NCBI GenBank assembly: GCA_002964805.2
Contig: PUDQ02000003.1
Location: forward strand, 2,976,001 to 3,040,000
DNA from: Trametes villosa
Taxonomy: Eukaryota; Basidiomycota; Agaricomycetes; Polyporales; Polyporaceae
Direction of reading: 5' to 3'
DNA length: 64,000 bases
The notes below the pieces were generated by a model. The model had not been told where the DNA came from, did no database searches, and saw only the letters and a list, made by a program, of their open reading frames with translations. Positions 12,201-21,313 of the stretch are shown here, one piece after another. The position numbers and the translations under genes are program-made. Position 1 is the first letter of the stretch, and each line of letters opens with the position of its first letter.

Positions 12201-13840
12201 CAGGTGCTTGAATCAAATATTTGATTATACAAGCAGGCTAAGAGCTGCCCTGATCAAATACGCAATTGTACAAACCAGCCAGATATGGCCCCTGATCAAA
12301 TACGTGATTGTACAAATGGGCTGCAAGCTGCCCTGATCAAATACGCAATTGTACAAACCAGCCAAATATGCGCCCTGATCAAATACGCAATTGTACAAAC
12401 CAGCCAAATATGCCCCCTGATCAAATACGTGATTATACAAATGGGCACTAAAGGCCTGCTCTCATTTATAGGGGTTTAACAGAGCTTGTCCAGTTCTCTA
12501 TACAATCCTTTAATATAATGGTGGTGCAGGGAATAGACAATTATAATAGGTGACCACAGAATACACATGGTGTGCACCAGGTAGGTGGGTGATTATAATA
12601 TAATGGGGGCAACCACAAGTGATGCACGACATTAATAATGTGCTGCTCGACTAGCGGGGTGCGACTTACCGGGAGTTTTCATCAGGAAGCGCGTGAACGA
12701 ATGCATCACGTCCGTTGAGAAGCGTTCCTTCTCGTAGACGTGCCACGGCTGGGGCACGGGCCCGGCAGTCCGGCCAGTAGTGACGCTAGATAGCACAGGT
12801 TAGCAAATGGCCTGCTGCCATGACGGTGTACTCACACTTTCAGGAAGAAGTCCTGAGGGCCGGCGGGGAGCGACACTCCAGCAATCAAAGTGCAGTACAA
12901 GCCTGTATACTGCTGTAAGAGCTGAAGCAGCGGCTGCACAACCGTTGCGAAGTCCTGCCGCGCGCTGTATAGTGTGAGTATGATAGGAGATTAGTGCAAG
13001 ATGCGTACATACCGGTGCAGCGCCTCCTCATCCGTCTCCTCTGCTGCTGGCAGGGCGTCCGTCTGGTGCACCGCGAGATCCTCCTGATGCATCTCCTTGG
13101 CCTGCACCTTCAGCGCGTTGCGTACTTCCTGTGGCTCTTGCGCATAGAGCTCGCGCGCGATCTCGCTGCGAGCGTTGAGATGCTCCTCCTTCGGGAGCTC
13201 CATGTGCGCCCAGCGCTCCTGGAACACCGTATTGATCTTCTCGCTGTTCAGGTTCATGTACACCTGCCATGAGGCGAGGCGGCGCGGGTTCAGAAGGTCC
13301 TTCGCGCGGGTCTTGAGGCAGGCGAGGAGGGGACGCCAGGGGTTGTTCTCTTTGAGCTGCTTCTGGGTGTAGCGGTACCCCAAGTGACTCTTGATGCGCT
13401 GAAGACAACGTCAGACGTTAGGGTATTCTTACCAGGCGAGACATACATCTCCTACGTACCTGCTTTGTCTGGGCAACGACCCTGCCGTGCTCAGCGTCCA
13501 CCTCAGGACTAGCTGCGGGCTTTGGATACTCGTGAAGATCCTCTGGCTCTTTGTTGAGGGGGAGGTACCAGGGGAACTTGGCCCAGTACGCCGCGAAGAG
13601 CTTGTTCCAGTACTTGTTCGTGACCGAGCGGCCTGACCCCTTGATCTCCGCGAACTCCGAGAAAAACTCGTCCAGCAGCGCCTTGCGGGCGCCGTGGAAG
13701 TTGCCCTGGTTCCCGGCCTTTCCTCCCTTTTTCTCTTTTTCGCGCTTCTTCTTCCGCCGGTCGCGTGTGGCTTGGGAGCTGGTGTTCGGTGCTCGGGAGG
13801 CCGTGATGTCGGTGGCGTCGAAGGTTACGGCCGGGTTCAT
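273..13840 (-). CDS. KCP-A, KDZ-associated cargo protein (987 aa), split by a nested KDZ element in an intron
   Basis: My exon model is 13840-13460, 13398-13013, 12964-12836, 12785-12670, 2332-804, 748-387 and 333-273. These sum to 2,964 nt, an exact open frame of 987 aa. Function is unknown. The N-terminal third has a basic segment, then an aromatic helical motif, then a block ending in NPRRLASWQVYMNL. A conserved block follows at the third exon, then an acidic tract (long Asp/Glu runs near 1,930-2,110) and a Ser/Thr/Ala/Pro-rich linker (about 1,000-1,620). The C-terminus carries WNAWWLELQP and a hydrophobic MALLSLMWW segment and ends basic (NKAKKMRHQ). Two paralogues, at 8,936-11,755 and 44,105-46,864, share order and intron phases. 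The 10.3-kb inner KDZ transposon lies in the phase-1 intron between exons 4 and 5, so splicing could still restore the protein. The gene faces the viroplasmin-like gene at 14,159. Confidence 0.75.
2342..2590 (+). repeat. Left terminal inverted repeat of inner KDZ element
   Basis: This 249-bp arm matches the reverse complement of 12373-12621 without indels. The outer part includes AT-rich stretches; the inner part runs into the subterminal repeats. Confidence 0.9.
2514..2720. repeat. Left subterminal repeats of inner KDZ element
   Basis: Four to five spaced copies of a motif like TTTGTACAATCACGTATTT followed by GATCAGGG, at roughly 30-50 bp spacing. The mirror array lies at about 12,226-12,452. 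Such arrays near transposon ends are commonly transposase-binding sites; that role is inferred. Confidence 0.75.
3261..7177 (-). CDS. KDZ transposase of inner element (about 1,150 aa, one probable frameshift)
   Basis: Catalyses DNA cut-and-paste. Exons by eye: 7177-6779, 6723-6499, 6439-6065, 5991-5798, 5743-5560, 5521-5373, 5314-4683, 4617-4485, 4419-3261. The start ATG (MSGKKKH) opens a basic Ser/Lys tail. Exon 2 holds a CxC2-type cysteine cluster (VPCHACQ..MRCRDC..YCKECV..RH). The RNase H-fold core follows: LFLMIDANFHARCKDKK, GIGAVLCARH, NMDYLVF, SYDIACQRYKHL and a GEGIETQWG motif, giving the acidic residues expected of KDZ enzymes. The Arg/Glu-rich C-terminal part contains SWIW then a WGEEV helix. 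The frame after SWIW (about 3,775) meets a stop and must shift by one base to reach the conserved C-terminal helix, so this copy may be damaged, or the base call may be wrong. Confidence 0.85.
7872..8580 (-). CDS. Viroplasmin/RNase H1 N-domain-like protein (219 aa)
   Basis: Two exons (8580-8136 and 8086-7872) make exactly 660 nt. The first 150 residues are Pro/Ser/Thr-rich and probably disordered. The last 60 residues fit the small caulimovirus VI/RNase H1 N-terminal fold: KWYVVTAGLRVGIWKSW, then KRFQSYARREDAEKDYYDAK. In RNase H1 this domain binds RNA:DNA hybrids or dsRNA. No catalytic RNase H domain follows, so a binding role is likelier than cleavage. It lies between the transposase and KCP-B and is divergent from KCP-B. 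An outer-element relative with two such domains sits at 14,159. Domain assignment is by motif only. Confidence 0.65.
8581..8935. promoter_or_regulatory. Divergent promoter region, viroplasmin-like gene / KCP-B
   Basis: 355 bp between the two start codons, read outward in both directions. A TATA-like stretch (TTTATATATG, about 8,733) is on the viroplasmin-gene side. A likely 5' UTR intron acceptor (TTTCTAG) lies just before the minus-strand start. The same gene pair shares a 318-bp gap at 13,841-14,158. Confidence 0.5.
8936..11755 (+). CDS. KCP-B, cargo protein of inner KDZ element (843 aa)
   Basis: Exons 8936-9157, 9207-9655, 9715-9840, 9876-10012, 10067-10237, 10275-11254 and 11309-11755 total 2,532 nt in one open frame. 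The start is MGRRSWAPPDQLAWLEARV. Family landmarks in order: an aromatic/basic N-terminal helical motif; RLHAYQAYMTLHKGRIMP; LLPKSLLGVLESVEEQTGWK with LIGGPRPDTG; QTLNLGNT; a basic stretch (KKTAKEKGKKKRTWGESS); a long Thr/Ala/Pro/Ser linker; EWVEDAMTYFALVEGGPEW; then WKRWWISLQP, GGCNGFFLVILTLAWWLW and a basic tail (RPSKRMKLM). No known domain recognised. The basic patches and tail suggest nuclear location and nucleic-acid contact, by inference. Paralogues are KCP-A and KCP-C. Confidence 0.8.
11884..12041. repeat. 79-bp tandem duplication
   Basis: Two adjacent copies of a 79-bp unit starting TGATTGAGTAAGCCAAGC (11884-11962 and 11963-12041), nearly identical. It lies downstream of KCP-B and inside the element's right arm. 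The rest of 11,756-12,225 shows no gene. Confidence 0.85.
12226..12452. repeat. Right subterminal repeats of inner KDZ element
   Basis: Spaced copies of CCCTGATCAAATACG(C/T) with AATTGTACAAA, the reverse complement of the left array. The right side has an extra repeat unit, so the arrays differ in copy number outside the 249-bp repeat. Confidence 0.75.
12373..12621 (-). repeat. Right terminal inverted repeat of inner KDZ element
   Basis: Gap-free partner of 2342-2590, ending CCACAAGTG at 12621, followed by the target duplication ATGCACG. Confidence 0.9.
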
Positions 13841-14158
13841 CTCGAAGGGGCACACAGGGGAGGCGGGGGCGCTGAGACAAGGTAGAGCAGTGCAGGAGAG
13901 GTGGAGGAGGAGACGCGAGGCGGAGCGACACAAGTCGAACGGAGGTACGGAGGTGTACGAGGAGGCGCAAGGCGCGCGCAACACGTAGCCACGTGTGCAG
14001 GTCCCAAGTACATCACGTGCTCTGAACGAACTTGATCGATGCGTAGCCGTCAGCACTGAGCTCTGAGTCTTATCTCTCGACCACCACCCTCCCTTCTCTC
14101 TGCTTCCCGCCTTCGCCTTTGCCTTCGCCGCGCCTACGCCTGCATCTGCTCCGCGCTC
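13841..14158. promoter_or_regulatory. Divergent promoter region, KCP-A / viroplasmin-like gene
   Basis: 318 bp separates the start codons of KCP-A (minus) and the two-domain viroplasmin-like gene (plus). It is the same divergent pairing as at 8,581-8,935 in the inner element. No clear TATA box seen; a pyrimidine-rich tract precedes the plus-strand ATG. Confidence 0.5.
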
Positions 14159-15287
14159 ATGGGTCGTGTCGATCCGGTTCTCGTTCAAGACTGGGACCAG
14201 CTCGCCGGCTCTCTGGGCCACACTCCGAAGTTCAATGCGGCCGGAGTGATCATCCCGATCGGCGCCCCCTGTCCCGAAGGCAAGACATATGTGGTCTGGG
14301 TTGGACGAGCCATTGGGCTCTTCAATAATTGGTGAGATCTCATGCCTCTCCCGGGAGCGTACTAACCGCGTAGTAGGGGCCTCACAAGCGCGATGGTGAC
14401 GGCCTTCCCCGGCGCCATCCACAAGTCCTTCCGGAAGCTTCGCGATGCGCGCGTTGCGTGGTCCCAGGGCCCCTCAAGGCTGCCAAACTGGACGCCTCCG
14501 GCTCCCCGCCCGGCGCGGCCGACACCGGGCTTGAAGGATGCGCCACCCGTCGCTAGCCCCGAGGATGGCACGTACGACAAGACAACGCCCGTCCTCTCCC
14601 CCCTCCCAGCCATACCGATCCGCCTCCCGCCAGAGGCGGCTGAAGAGGCTGACGTCTCCCGCCCCGGGCGCGCCGAACGCACACCGTCCTCTCCCCCGGC
14701 CTCGCCGAGATCGTCGAGCCCATCTAGCATCTCGAGCGCGTATGAGACTCCGGACGAATCCGGTGGCGGGGCTCAAGTCTCGGTTCGCCCGCGCGCTGTC
14801 GGCGCATCCTCTGCCCGCTCAAATCGTGCGGGTTCGTACTCGTCTACCCCGCGTCGTCGCACTCACTCCCCCGGCGCGCTCTCGTCAATGGCTTCTCTCT
14901 CCAAAGCGGCGGTATGGGCCGCCAAGGGCAACGGTCCTGCCAGCCCAGGCTCAGCCCGCGGGGTGGACCCGGTCCTTGTGCACCCGGGCAAAAGGGTATA
15001 CGCTGTTGTGTGCGGTGATCACCCTGGCGTCTATCTCGACCGGTACGCACGCTCGCCTCTCATTGGGGAGTCTGTGGCTGATTCCATCTAGATCTACCGC
15101 CCTGCTGAACACCGGCTGGCACCCGGGCATGAAGATTGTCCCCTTTCCTACGAAGGCACAGGCCGCGTGGTTCTTCACGGAGAGCTACATGGCGGGGGAG
15201 GTCGGAATACCCGTCGTCGAGATCGATGAGGAGGACGAGCCGCTCGAGCTCGAAGGGCAGGAGGGTTACAGCAGCGACGATTTGTAG
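14159..15287 (+). CDS. Protein with two viroplasmin/RNase H1 N-domain-like domains (344 aa)
   Basis: Exons 14159-14331, 14377-15042 and 15092-15287 give 1,035 nt in frame; both introns have good GT-AG ends. Domain 1 (about residues 45-95): KTYVVWVGRAIGLFNNWG then AFPGAIHKSFRKLRDARVAW, close to the RNase H1 N-terminal pattern. Domain 2 (about 255-315): KRVYAVVCGDHPGVYLDR then FPTKAQAAWFFTES. A Pro/Ser-rich linker joins them, and the tail is acidic (EIDEEDEPLELEGQEG). No RNase H catalytic part follows. Nucleic-acid (hybrid or dsRNA) binding is inferred from the fold. It is divergent from KCP-A, as its one-domain relative is from KCP-B. Confidence 0.7.
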
Positions 15288-15404
15288 GCCGGTTGGGGGC
15301 GTTCATTCGCCAGCTTCGCTGCATCGTAAGGACTCGTGTCTCAAGTACCTCGCCCGCATGTATTTCGCCAGTTCGTATGAATGCTATAACTTGTGTATGT
15401 GCTG

Positions 15405-16075
15405 TTACACCGTTCGCCCAGCCTCTGCACTATCAGCGCGGGCCTCTGCTACTGCAATCATCCACTGGACTTGGAAAACTACAGATGTAATCGACCACCA
15501 CATGAACAATGCGTACCGACGGCCGAGCGTGTCAAGCAAGCCCTTGCCCAACCAACCCTCGATGTCGTCCAGGATCGAGTCACCGTCCTCGAGCCACCTA
15601 TTCCATGAGCCCACCCACGCTTCGTAAGCTTCTCCAGATCTCCGCGCACCGCACAGTCCCTCGTCCACAGCGGCGATGTGGGTCTCCCTCTCGTAATGAA
15701 ACCCCCAATGGTGAAGGCGCGAATTGAAGGTGGCGAGGGCGGAGCTCAGCGCCGTGTTCGGTGTCCGCGGAATTGGAATGGGGCCGGACCTGTAGGGCTC
15801 TCAAGTTAGCCGTAAGTCATAGACACTGTAGCACAGAGCGTGAGGCGTACCCCACCACGAGAGCCAGAGCTTCACTTTCGGATTCAGCTTCGTGTGCGGC
15901 AGAGCCGTCGCCCTGCTCAGCTTTGCGCCTATGTCGGCCGCCCTAGGATTAGAATACAACTGCTGAGCGCGTGGATGTCAGCTGTTTGGACGTACTGCCT
16001 CAGCTTCTCGCGATGGCGCAGGTTGCGATTTTTGCGTAGCAATTTGCTCCAGGCAGCGCGCTCGGCGTCCTCCAT
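15405..16075 (-). CDS. Unrecognised protein of outer KDZ element (about 190-200 aa)
   Basis: The start MEDAERAAWSKLLRKNRN is followed by an intron (15995-15943), a short exon ending near KLWLSW, a second intron whose splice points I could not fix, and a last exon to 15405. The middle reads PNTALSSALATFNSRLHHW, and the later part is acidic and aromatic (EAYEAWVGSWNRWLEDGDS). The final residues are hydrophobic and may be read through an intron. No domain recognised. It lies tail to tail with the viroplasmin-like gene and downstream of TET on the same strand. Confidence 0.45.
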
Positions 16076-16469
16076 GCAGTCGTGCGGGCGTGGAGATGAC
16101 TGGACTGCGAAGGGACGAACGGTCAGTGTCGCGTTGCAGAGGCTCAGGGGAGAGGTGTGTGGTGGAGAGGTGTTGCACGCGGATATTGGGCCGGCGAGTT
16201 GTCTAGTCGTCGGCCGCACGAATGGACGACGCGGTAGCGGGTGGAAATGGGGGTGAGCCAGTGCTGTCGTTCGTTCGACGAGGTGGCTTGTGGGGCATAG
16301 ACCAAAGTAACGCGGCGCACGCGAGCGCTCGTGCCGAGTGAGACGCGTCTCACTCTCAAGCCCGAGACATCGCGCGTGCGCGCACCGACGAGACGCGTCT
16401 CAGTGCTGCCACCGTCTGCACGCGTTCGAGTTCATTAGACTGCATTCAAATAGTACCTATGCACGCTGT

Positions 16470-18515
16470 CTACCGTTCGGAGCCATCTGTAAATTCCGTC
16501 CACTTACTGAGCATATGCAGGCCATCTTGCCCCCAGAGCGGAGCCTCCTCACCGCGTTCCCCCAGGCGTTGAGATCTATCGTAGTCCTTCTTGGAGCGAT
16601 AACTGCAGTCCGCCCAGAGGAAGAGTCCGCCAGCGGAGTATTGCGTAAAGGAGTAGCGCACCTCACCCTCGCGCAGTTGAGTATTAGAATGTCGGAGGAC
16701 GGCGGAGGGGATAAGGATGGTAGCACCGGGTGGGAACTCCACAACCATCCTTAGATCCCACAGGACAATGTGGCCGCCTTGCTTGGGGTCGAACTTGCCC
16801 AGAGCTGTGACCGCGCACCACCCCCACGGCAAGTTGTACCCGTCCGTGTGGACGTACGTGACGGTTTGGGGCCCGAGGTTGAACGTGCACGCCGCGAAGG
16901 CGCTTCGCGGGAAGAGCGGGGCCAGACGCCTATTGCGCGCGCACAGACCATCCAGAGTGGACTTGTAGTATCCGTGTAGGCGGGGAGCAAAGAGCCGGAG
17001 CGCACCTGGAGCGACATTTAGTACGTACCAGCTGCGCGGAATGGACGCGCACATACTGCTGCCGAAGTGTGCGAGACGCTCGATGCACGGGCTGCTGACC
17101 AAGTCGTCCGCGATGCGTTGTACGCGGTCAGTGTTTCTGAAACGTCTGGGATACTGGAAGCACGGTTAGTAAGCGGGGGCGTGACAACAGCAGCTGCCTA
17201 CCGTCTGCCCGCCACCGTAGGATATCCCCGTGGTGATGCAGGGGTACGCCCCTCGACGATGAGCGGCGGCGGCGGCAGTTAATCTGTACGCGCGTCCGGC
17301 ATCGCCGAGGAGAGTGGCTGCCTCGCGCGTGGCATCCTCGTAGCCGTCGTCCTTGGGAGACCCCGCCAACACGGCGAACACCGTACCGTCGCGGTCGACG
17401 AGGGGGCGGGGTGTGCTTGAGATGCCCTGTCACCGTCTGGATTATAGCACTGTACAAGTGTGAGTACTCACCGCCCATCCCATTCCACAAGCTCGAACCC
17501 ATCCTCCAGTAACTCCTGTAACGAGACAGGCCGGCTGTCAGACGCGGTCGCCTTGAGGCGTCGCGCGATGTACCCGGACGCCACGGTGGGTAGCCTGCTA
17601 TCGCGGAAGGACCGCGAGGAGCTCATCCCCGGGCGCACCTTGGCATCCCTCATTTCGTCTAAGCGAACCGCCTTTGCATCCGCCCGCCGTTTGAGGACGA
17701 TAGCCTTGAGGGCATGGCCAAGAGCGTCAACCGCACCCGATGCCTGCGCCGCGCGCGCGCGCGACCTTACGTCGCCTCTTCACGCGATGCTTTGCGTGGT
17801 AGAGCTCCTTCGTCATGGAGTCGAGGCCGGCGGAGGTGGCCTTGGGAGGCAGCGCTGCACGCGCGTAGTTGGTGGCGCCGGCACCGAGCGGCGCGGGCAG
17901 CGGGCGCGGTGGCTTGTGGTCCACGCAGATGAGCGTCGCGCGCGCAGTCGGTGGCGCCGGCAGCGAACGGCACGGTGGGCGGACGCGGTGGCTCGTCGTC
18001 CTGCGGGTGTGACGACACGCGAGCGTCGGCGTCCGATTCTCGCGGCGGTGTGGCTGGTGGCGATATACGCGTGGCGGGTGCGGGTTCGCTTCGTTCCATC
18101 GCGTCGAGTAGATCTGACAGCTCCTCCGTAGCGCGAGTGCTACCGGCTTGTAAATCAAAGTCTTGCGGGGCGTGAAGCGGGGCGCCAAAGTCGCTGGACC
18201 AGGGCGAGAATGCCCGGCCTTGGCGGGTCTGTAGCATACTTTGCAGTTAGTAGTAAGAAGCGCGCGCCACCGAGCGCGCACACTCTTACCTGACGGAAGG
18301 CTGGCCAGTCGAGGGCCGCGTTGAGGGCTAATAAGAAATATATTGTCAGCACGACGGTCGACCGCAACAAGCAGCGCGCGCGCACGCCGGATGCCACTGT
18401 CCGGGTTCCAAAGTCGAATCCACGCTAGGTGGACCCAGCGTGCGCGGTAGGCCGAGCGTAGTATGTACTCACTGGTGGCCCTGGCTGCAAAGGAGGATGG
18501 ATAAGCAAGAGACAT
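16470..18515 (-). CDS. TET/JBP-family 2-oxoglutarate/Fe(II) dioxygenase
   Basis: This family oxidises modified bases in DNA (5-methylcytosine in fungal and animal members). Firm exons: 18515-18473, 18327-18290, 18228-17472, 17415-17202, 17153-16470. The double-stranded beta-helix lies in the last exon: the HxD pair in TYVHTDGYNLPWGW (His 16848-16850, Asp 16842-16844), GGHIVLWDLRMVVEFPPGAT, the distal His in VLRHSN (16689-16691) and the 2OG-binding Arg in EVRYSFTQYSAGGLF (16656-16658). The upstream exon carries the family block FAVLAGSP..HRRGAY..ISYGGGQ. The long exon 3 changes frame twice (about 17,755 and 17,930); two short introns (40 and 61 nt) would restore a 544-aa frame, otherwise the copy is frameshifted. 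It is divergent from the KDZ transposase at 21,314. Fungal TET/JBP genes are known to travel with KDZ transposons. Confidence 0.85.
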
Positions 18516-18609
18516 GATTGCGGCGGGTGAGGGCTCGTCGAATGCGTGATGACCTGGCACAGAGGGAGGAGGAGCGAGCCTACATGAGAGGGCGGCGAAG
18601 GCAGTAGCG
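18516..18609. promoter_or_regulatory. TET-side half of the ancestral TET/KDZ divergent promoter
   Basis: 94 bp between the TET start codon and the foldback insertion, ending in the 7-bp target duplication AGTAGCG (18603-18609). With 21,230-21,313 it made a gap of about 178 bp between the two divergent starts before the insertion. Confidence 0.6.
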
Positions 18610-21222
18610 CACAAGCTGTGGTAGTTATGATATATCATTTACCGTCAGTTAGCCTGCGCCTTATTGCACTACGAACCGTAGGGCCTCCTATTGTAATACA
18701 TTCCCCCGCCGAAAGCTCCGGTTTGCCCCCGGCACTTACTATATACGGTCAGTCTCCGCGGTGGCTGCTTATCAGTGCCGGCGACTGTTATCTCTTGGAG
18801 ATAACAGTCTAATCTCATCTTTCCGGCCCTCCCGGATATCTATCCAGCGCGGGAACTTGGGCGCTTTGACTCCCGGCTGGCCACCTCCCCGATTAGGCAG
18901 GTTCTCCTCATTCCACCTCCCCTAGGCAGCTCTCCTCGTCCGTATCTCGCTCGTTTCGCACCCGATTCGCCTCGCAAGTGGCTCATTCGATTCATATCGT
19001 CAAGCACTACAATATCCCTTAATGGAGCAAATCGATACGGTGCGTGGTAACAACGCTATATACTGTACATACTGGCCACCTGAGGCGACGCGATCTGGGC
19101 GATAACTTGCTCGTTTCGCGTCGCCCCGGGGCGCGTGTGGGCTCCCCAGAAAGCGGCTGAACAGGGCTTTCTGGCGAGCCCGGGCGCGCGCGAATCCGCC
19201 CAGCGGTTGGGATTCTGCGCTCCGCCCATCCAGGGCAGGAGCACAGAATCACCTCCTGGGCTGTATCTCGCCCATTTTGCCATGGATGAGGCTGAAACAT
19301 TGTAAGTGCTCCTAACAATCGATGGGCATTCGCTCATTCCGCTTTTCAGTCCAGGTACAATAGCTTGAAAGCGCCAGATAGCCTCGTCTTGGGGTCTGCC
19401 CCCAGGACGACGGTTTTCCCGATACCGAGGGAACACGGGCGCGCACCGCGACGACACGCATATCCCCGGAAAGCTGCGTTCAGCAGCTTTCCGTCGGTAT
19501 GCTTGTCGTGGCGATCCGACCGCTGAAACCCCCGCTGTCACACTATCCCTCTCCCCACCCCCTCTCCCCATTCCCCTCCCCACTACTCACCCAAATCCTG
19601 TCCGTTTCGCTTCATTCAAGCTTTCCCCCACTCAGATTACATAGAGGAATTGTCCAGTGCCGTGCGATCAGGATTGTAACCCCTGGCACTCGTTGGCTGG
19701 CCTTATCAGTGGCTGCAGGTGTCTCCAGGTAAGCAACACGATCGCCAGTCCGTTTCGTACCCGATAAGCATGCTGAGCACGTATTCTGGTAGGCATTCAT
19801 TAGGGCTACATACGTACAAAATAGCTAAGGAATACGGGTTCTCGTGATGGAGCTATGACGCGATCTCCTCGGGGAGGGCTCAGCCACAGGCCGTCTTAAG
19901 ACGGTCTCGGTGGCTGCCACAGGCTCTCATGCAGTACAGCACTGCTAGGAGCTCCTCAGAACTGTAAAATACATATCTCTACGAGTTCCTACCCGAATTA
20001 CATGATTTAAAATGCGTCGAGTAGCTGTGGCATAGTACTATGTAAGCTAACCATTCGTTCCTTGGTGCACACCCTTTATCATTAGCCAGGGAGGAATGTA
20101 TCTATCACCTATCAGTGCAGAGGAATAAATATATAGATTGTGGCGATCTGGAGGGATACCTAGACATACAGAGTGCTACAGTATGTACAGGAGGGGCCCA
20201 TAAGGCCTAGGAGCGGGTCTATGGGCGTTGGAGGGGGTACCTGGAAGAAGGAAGGGAAGGAGAGGGGGAGGATGGGATGGCGAGGTGAAGAGGGGACTCT
20301 ACAGTAACGGGCGGTCGTATCGCCACAGCAAGCATACCGGCGGAAAGCTGCGTTCAGCAGCTTTCCGGGGATATGCGTGCGGTGGCGGCGCGCGTCCGGA
20401 CGCCCGAGATATCGAGCAAACCATCGTCCTGGAGCTGGGCCCCAAGACGAGGCTATCTGGCGCTCTCCGGATATCTTCCTGGGGCTGGTAAGTCGGATGA
20501 GCAAACGCCCATCAATGTTTAGGAGCCTGTACAAAAGTCCAGCCTAATCCGGGGCAAAATGAGCGAAATACAGCCCAGGAGGTGATTCTGTGCTCCAGCC
20601 CTGGATGGGCGGAGCGCAGAATCAAAACCACTGGGCAGATTTGCGCGCGCCAGGGCTCTCCAGAAAGCCCTGTTCAGCCACTTTCTGGGGAGCCCACACG
20701 CGCCCCGGGGCGATGCGAAACGGGCGAGCTATCGCCCAGATCGCGTCGCCCTTTGTGGGCTAGTTGCACCTAGCATACCAATGTCAGTACCTACCGGATT
20801 TCCTGCGCATTTGCTGATCCTGTTAGGCCTGTTCAATGCGAACCAGTAGAGCCACTTGCAAGGCAAATCGGGCCAGAGACGAGCGAGATATCGAGGAAGA
20901 GAGCTGCCCAGGGAGGAGGTGAGAGGTGAGCCTGCCTAATCGGGGTGGTGCCCAGCCGAGAGTCAAAGCGCCCGAGTTCCCGCGCTATCTGCATGTCCGG
21001 GAGCCCGGGATAGATGAGATTAGCATGTTATCAACAAGAGATAAGAGTCCCGGGGGCTGATAAGCAGCCACCCGCGGAAACCGGCCGCATTTGGAAGGTG
21101 CCGGGGGCAAACCGGAGCTTTTGGCCGGAAATGTATTACAATAGGAGCCCCTACGGTTCCTATTGCAATAAGGCGCAGGCTAATTGACGGTAAATGATAA
21201 ATCAGAACTACAACAGCTGCTG
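18610..21222. mobile_element. Foldback-type terminal inverted repeat element, copy 1 (2,613 bp)
   Basis: The ends are CACAAGCTGTGGTAGTTATG (left) and, inward from the right, CAGCAGCTGTTGTAGTTCTG. Both continue TGAT.TATCATTTACCGTCA. AGTAGCG is duplicated on both sides (18603-18609 and 21223-21229). The two arms are long imperfect inverted repeats of about 1 kb each: GC-rich blocks near 19,090-19,270 and 19,440-19,500 recur inverted near 20,580-20,750 and 20,330-20,400. A middle part of about 0.6 kb is unpaired. No plausible gene inside, so it is non-autonomous. It separates TET from the transposase. A second copy of identical length is at 36,603-39,215, inverted. Confidence 0.85.
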
Positions 21223-21313
21223 AGTAGCGCCCGCACGCGATGTGACACTGGGAGGTGGATCCCTGGTGCTCGCACGACCCATTCTTGGTGAAAGAAGCAC
21301 TCCCGGCGGCGGC
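21223..21313. promoter_or_regulatory. Transposase-side half of the TET/KDZ divergent promoter
   Basis: Begins with the target duplication AGTAGCG and runs to the transposase ATG at 21314. The coding frame stays open upstream without another ATG, so the start is the first available. Confidence 0.5.

Larger units (their letters stand above)
2342..12621. mobile_element. Inner KDZ transposon, complete, with 7-bp target duplication
   Basis: Both ends begin CACTTGTGGTTGCCCCC inward. The 249-bp terminal inverted repeats (2342-2590 and 12373-12621) align without gaps and with few mismatches. The 7-bp duplication ATGCACG flanks the element (2335-2341 and 12622-12628). Inside are a KDZ transposase (minus), a viroplasmin-like gene (minus) and KCP-B (plus). 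Near-identical ends suggest recent insertion. The target is an intron of KCP-A, a paralogue of its own cargo gene. KDZ (Kyakuja/Dileera/Zisupton) elements are a known fungal DNA transposon class; the 7-bp duplication and cargo content are read directly here. Confidence 0.9.

Noticed and set aside
17727..18638. 303-aa minus-strand ORF at 17,727-18,638 as a separate gene
   Set aside because: It reads through TET introns; only parts of its frame belong to the spliced oxygenase.
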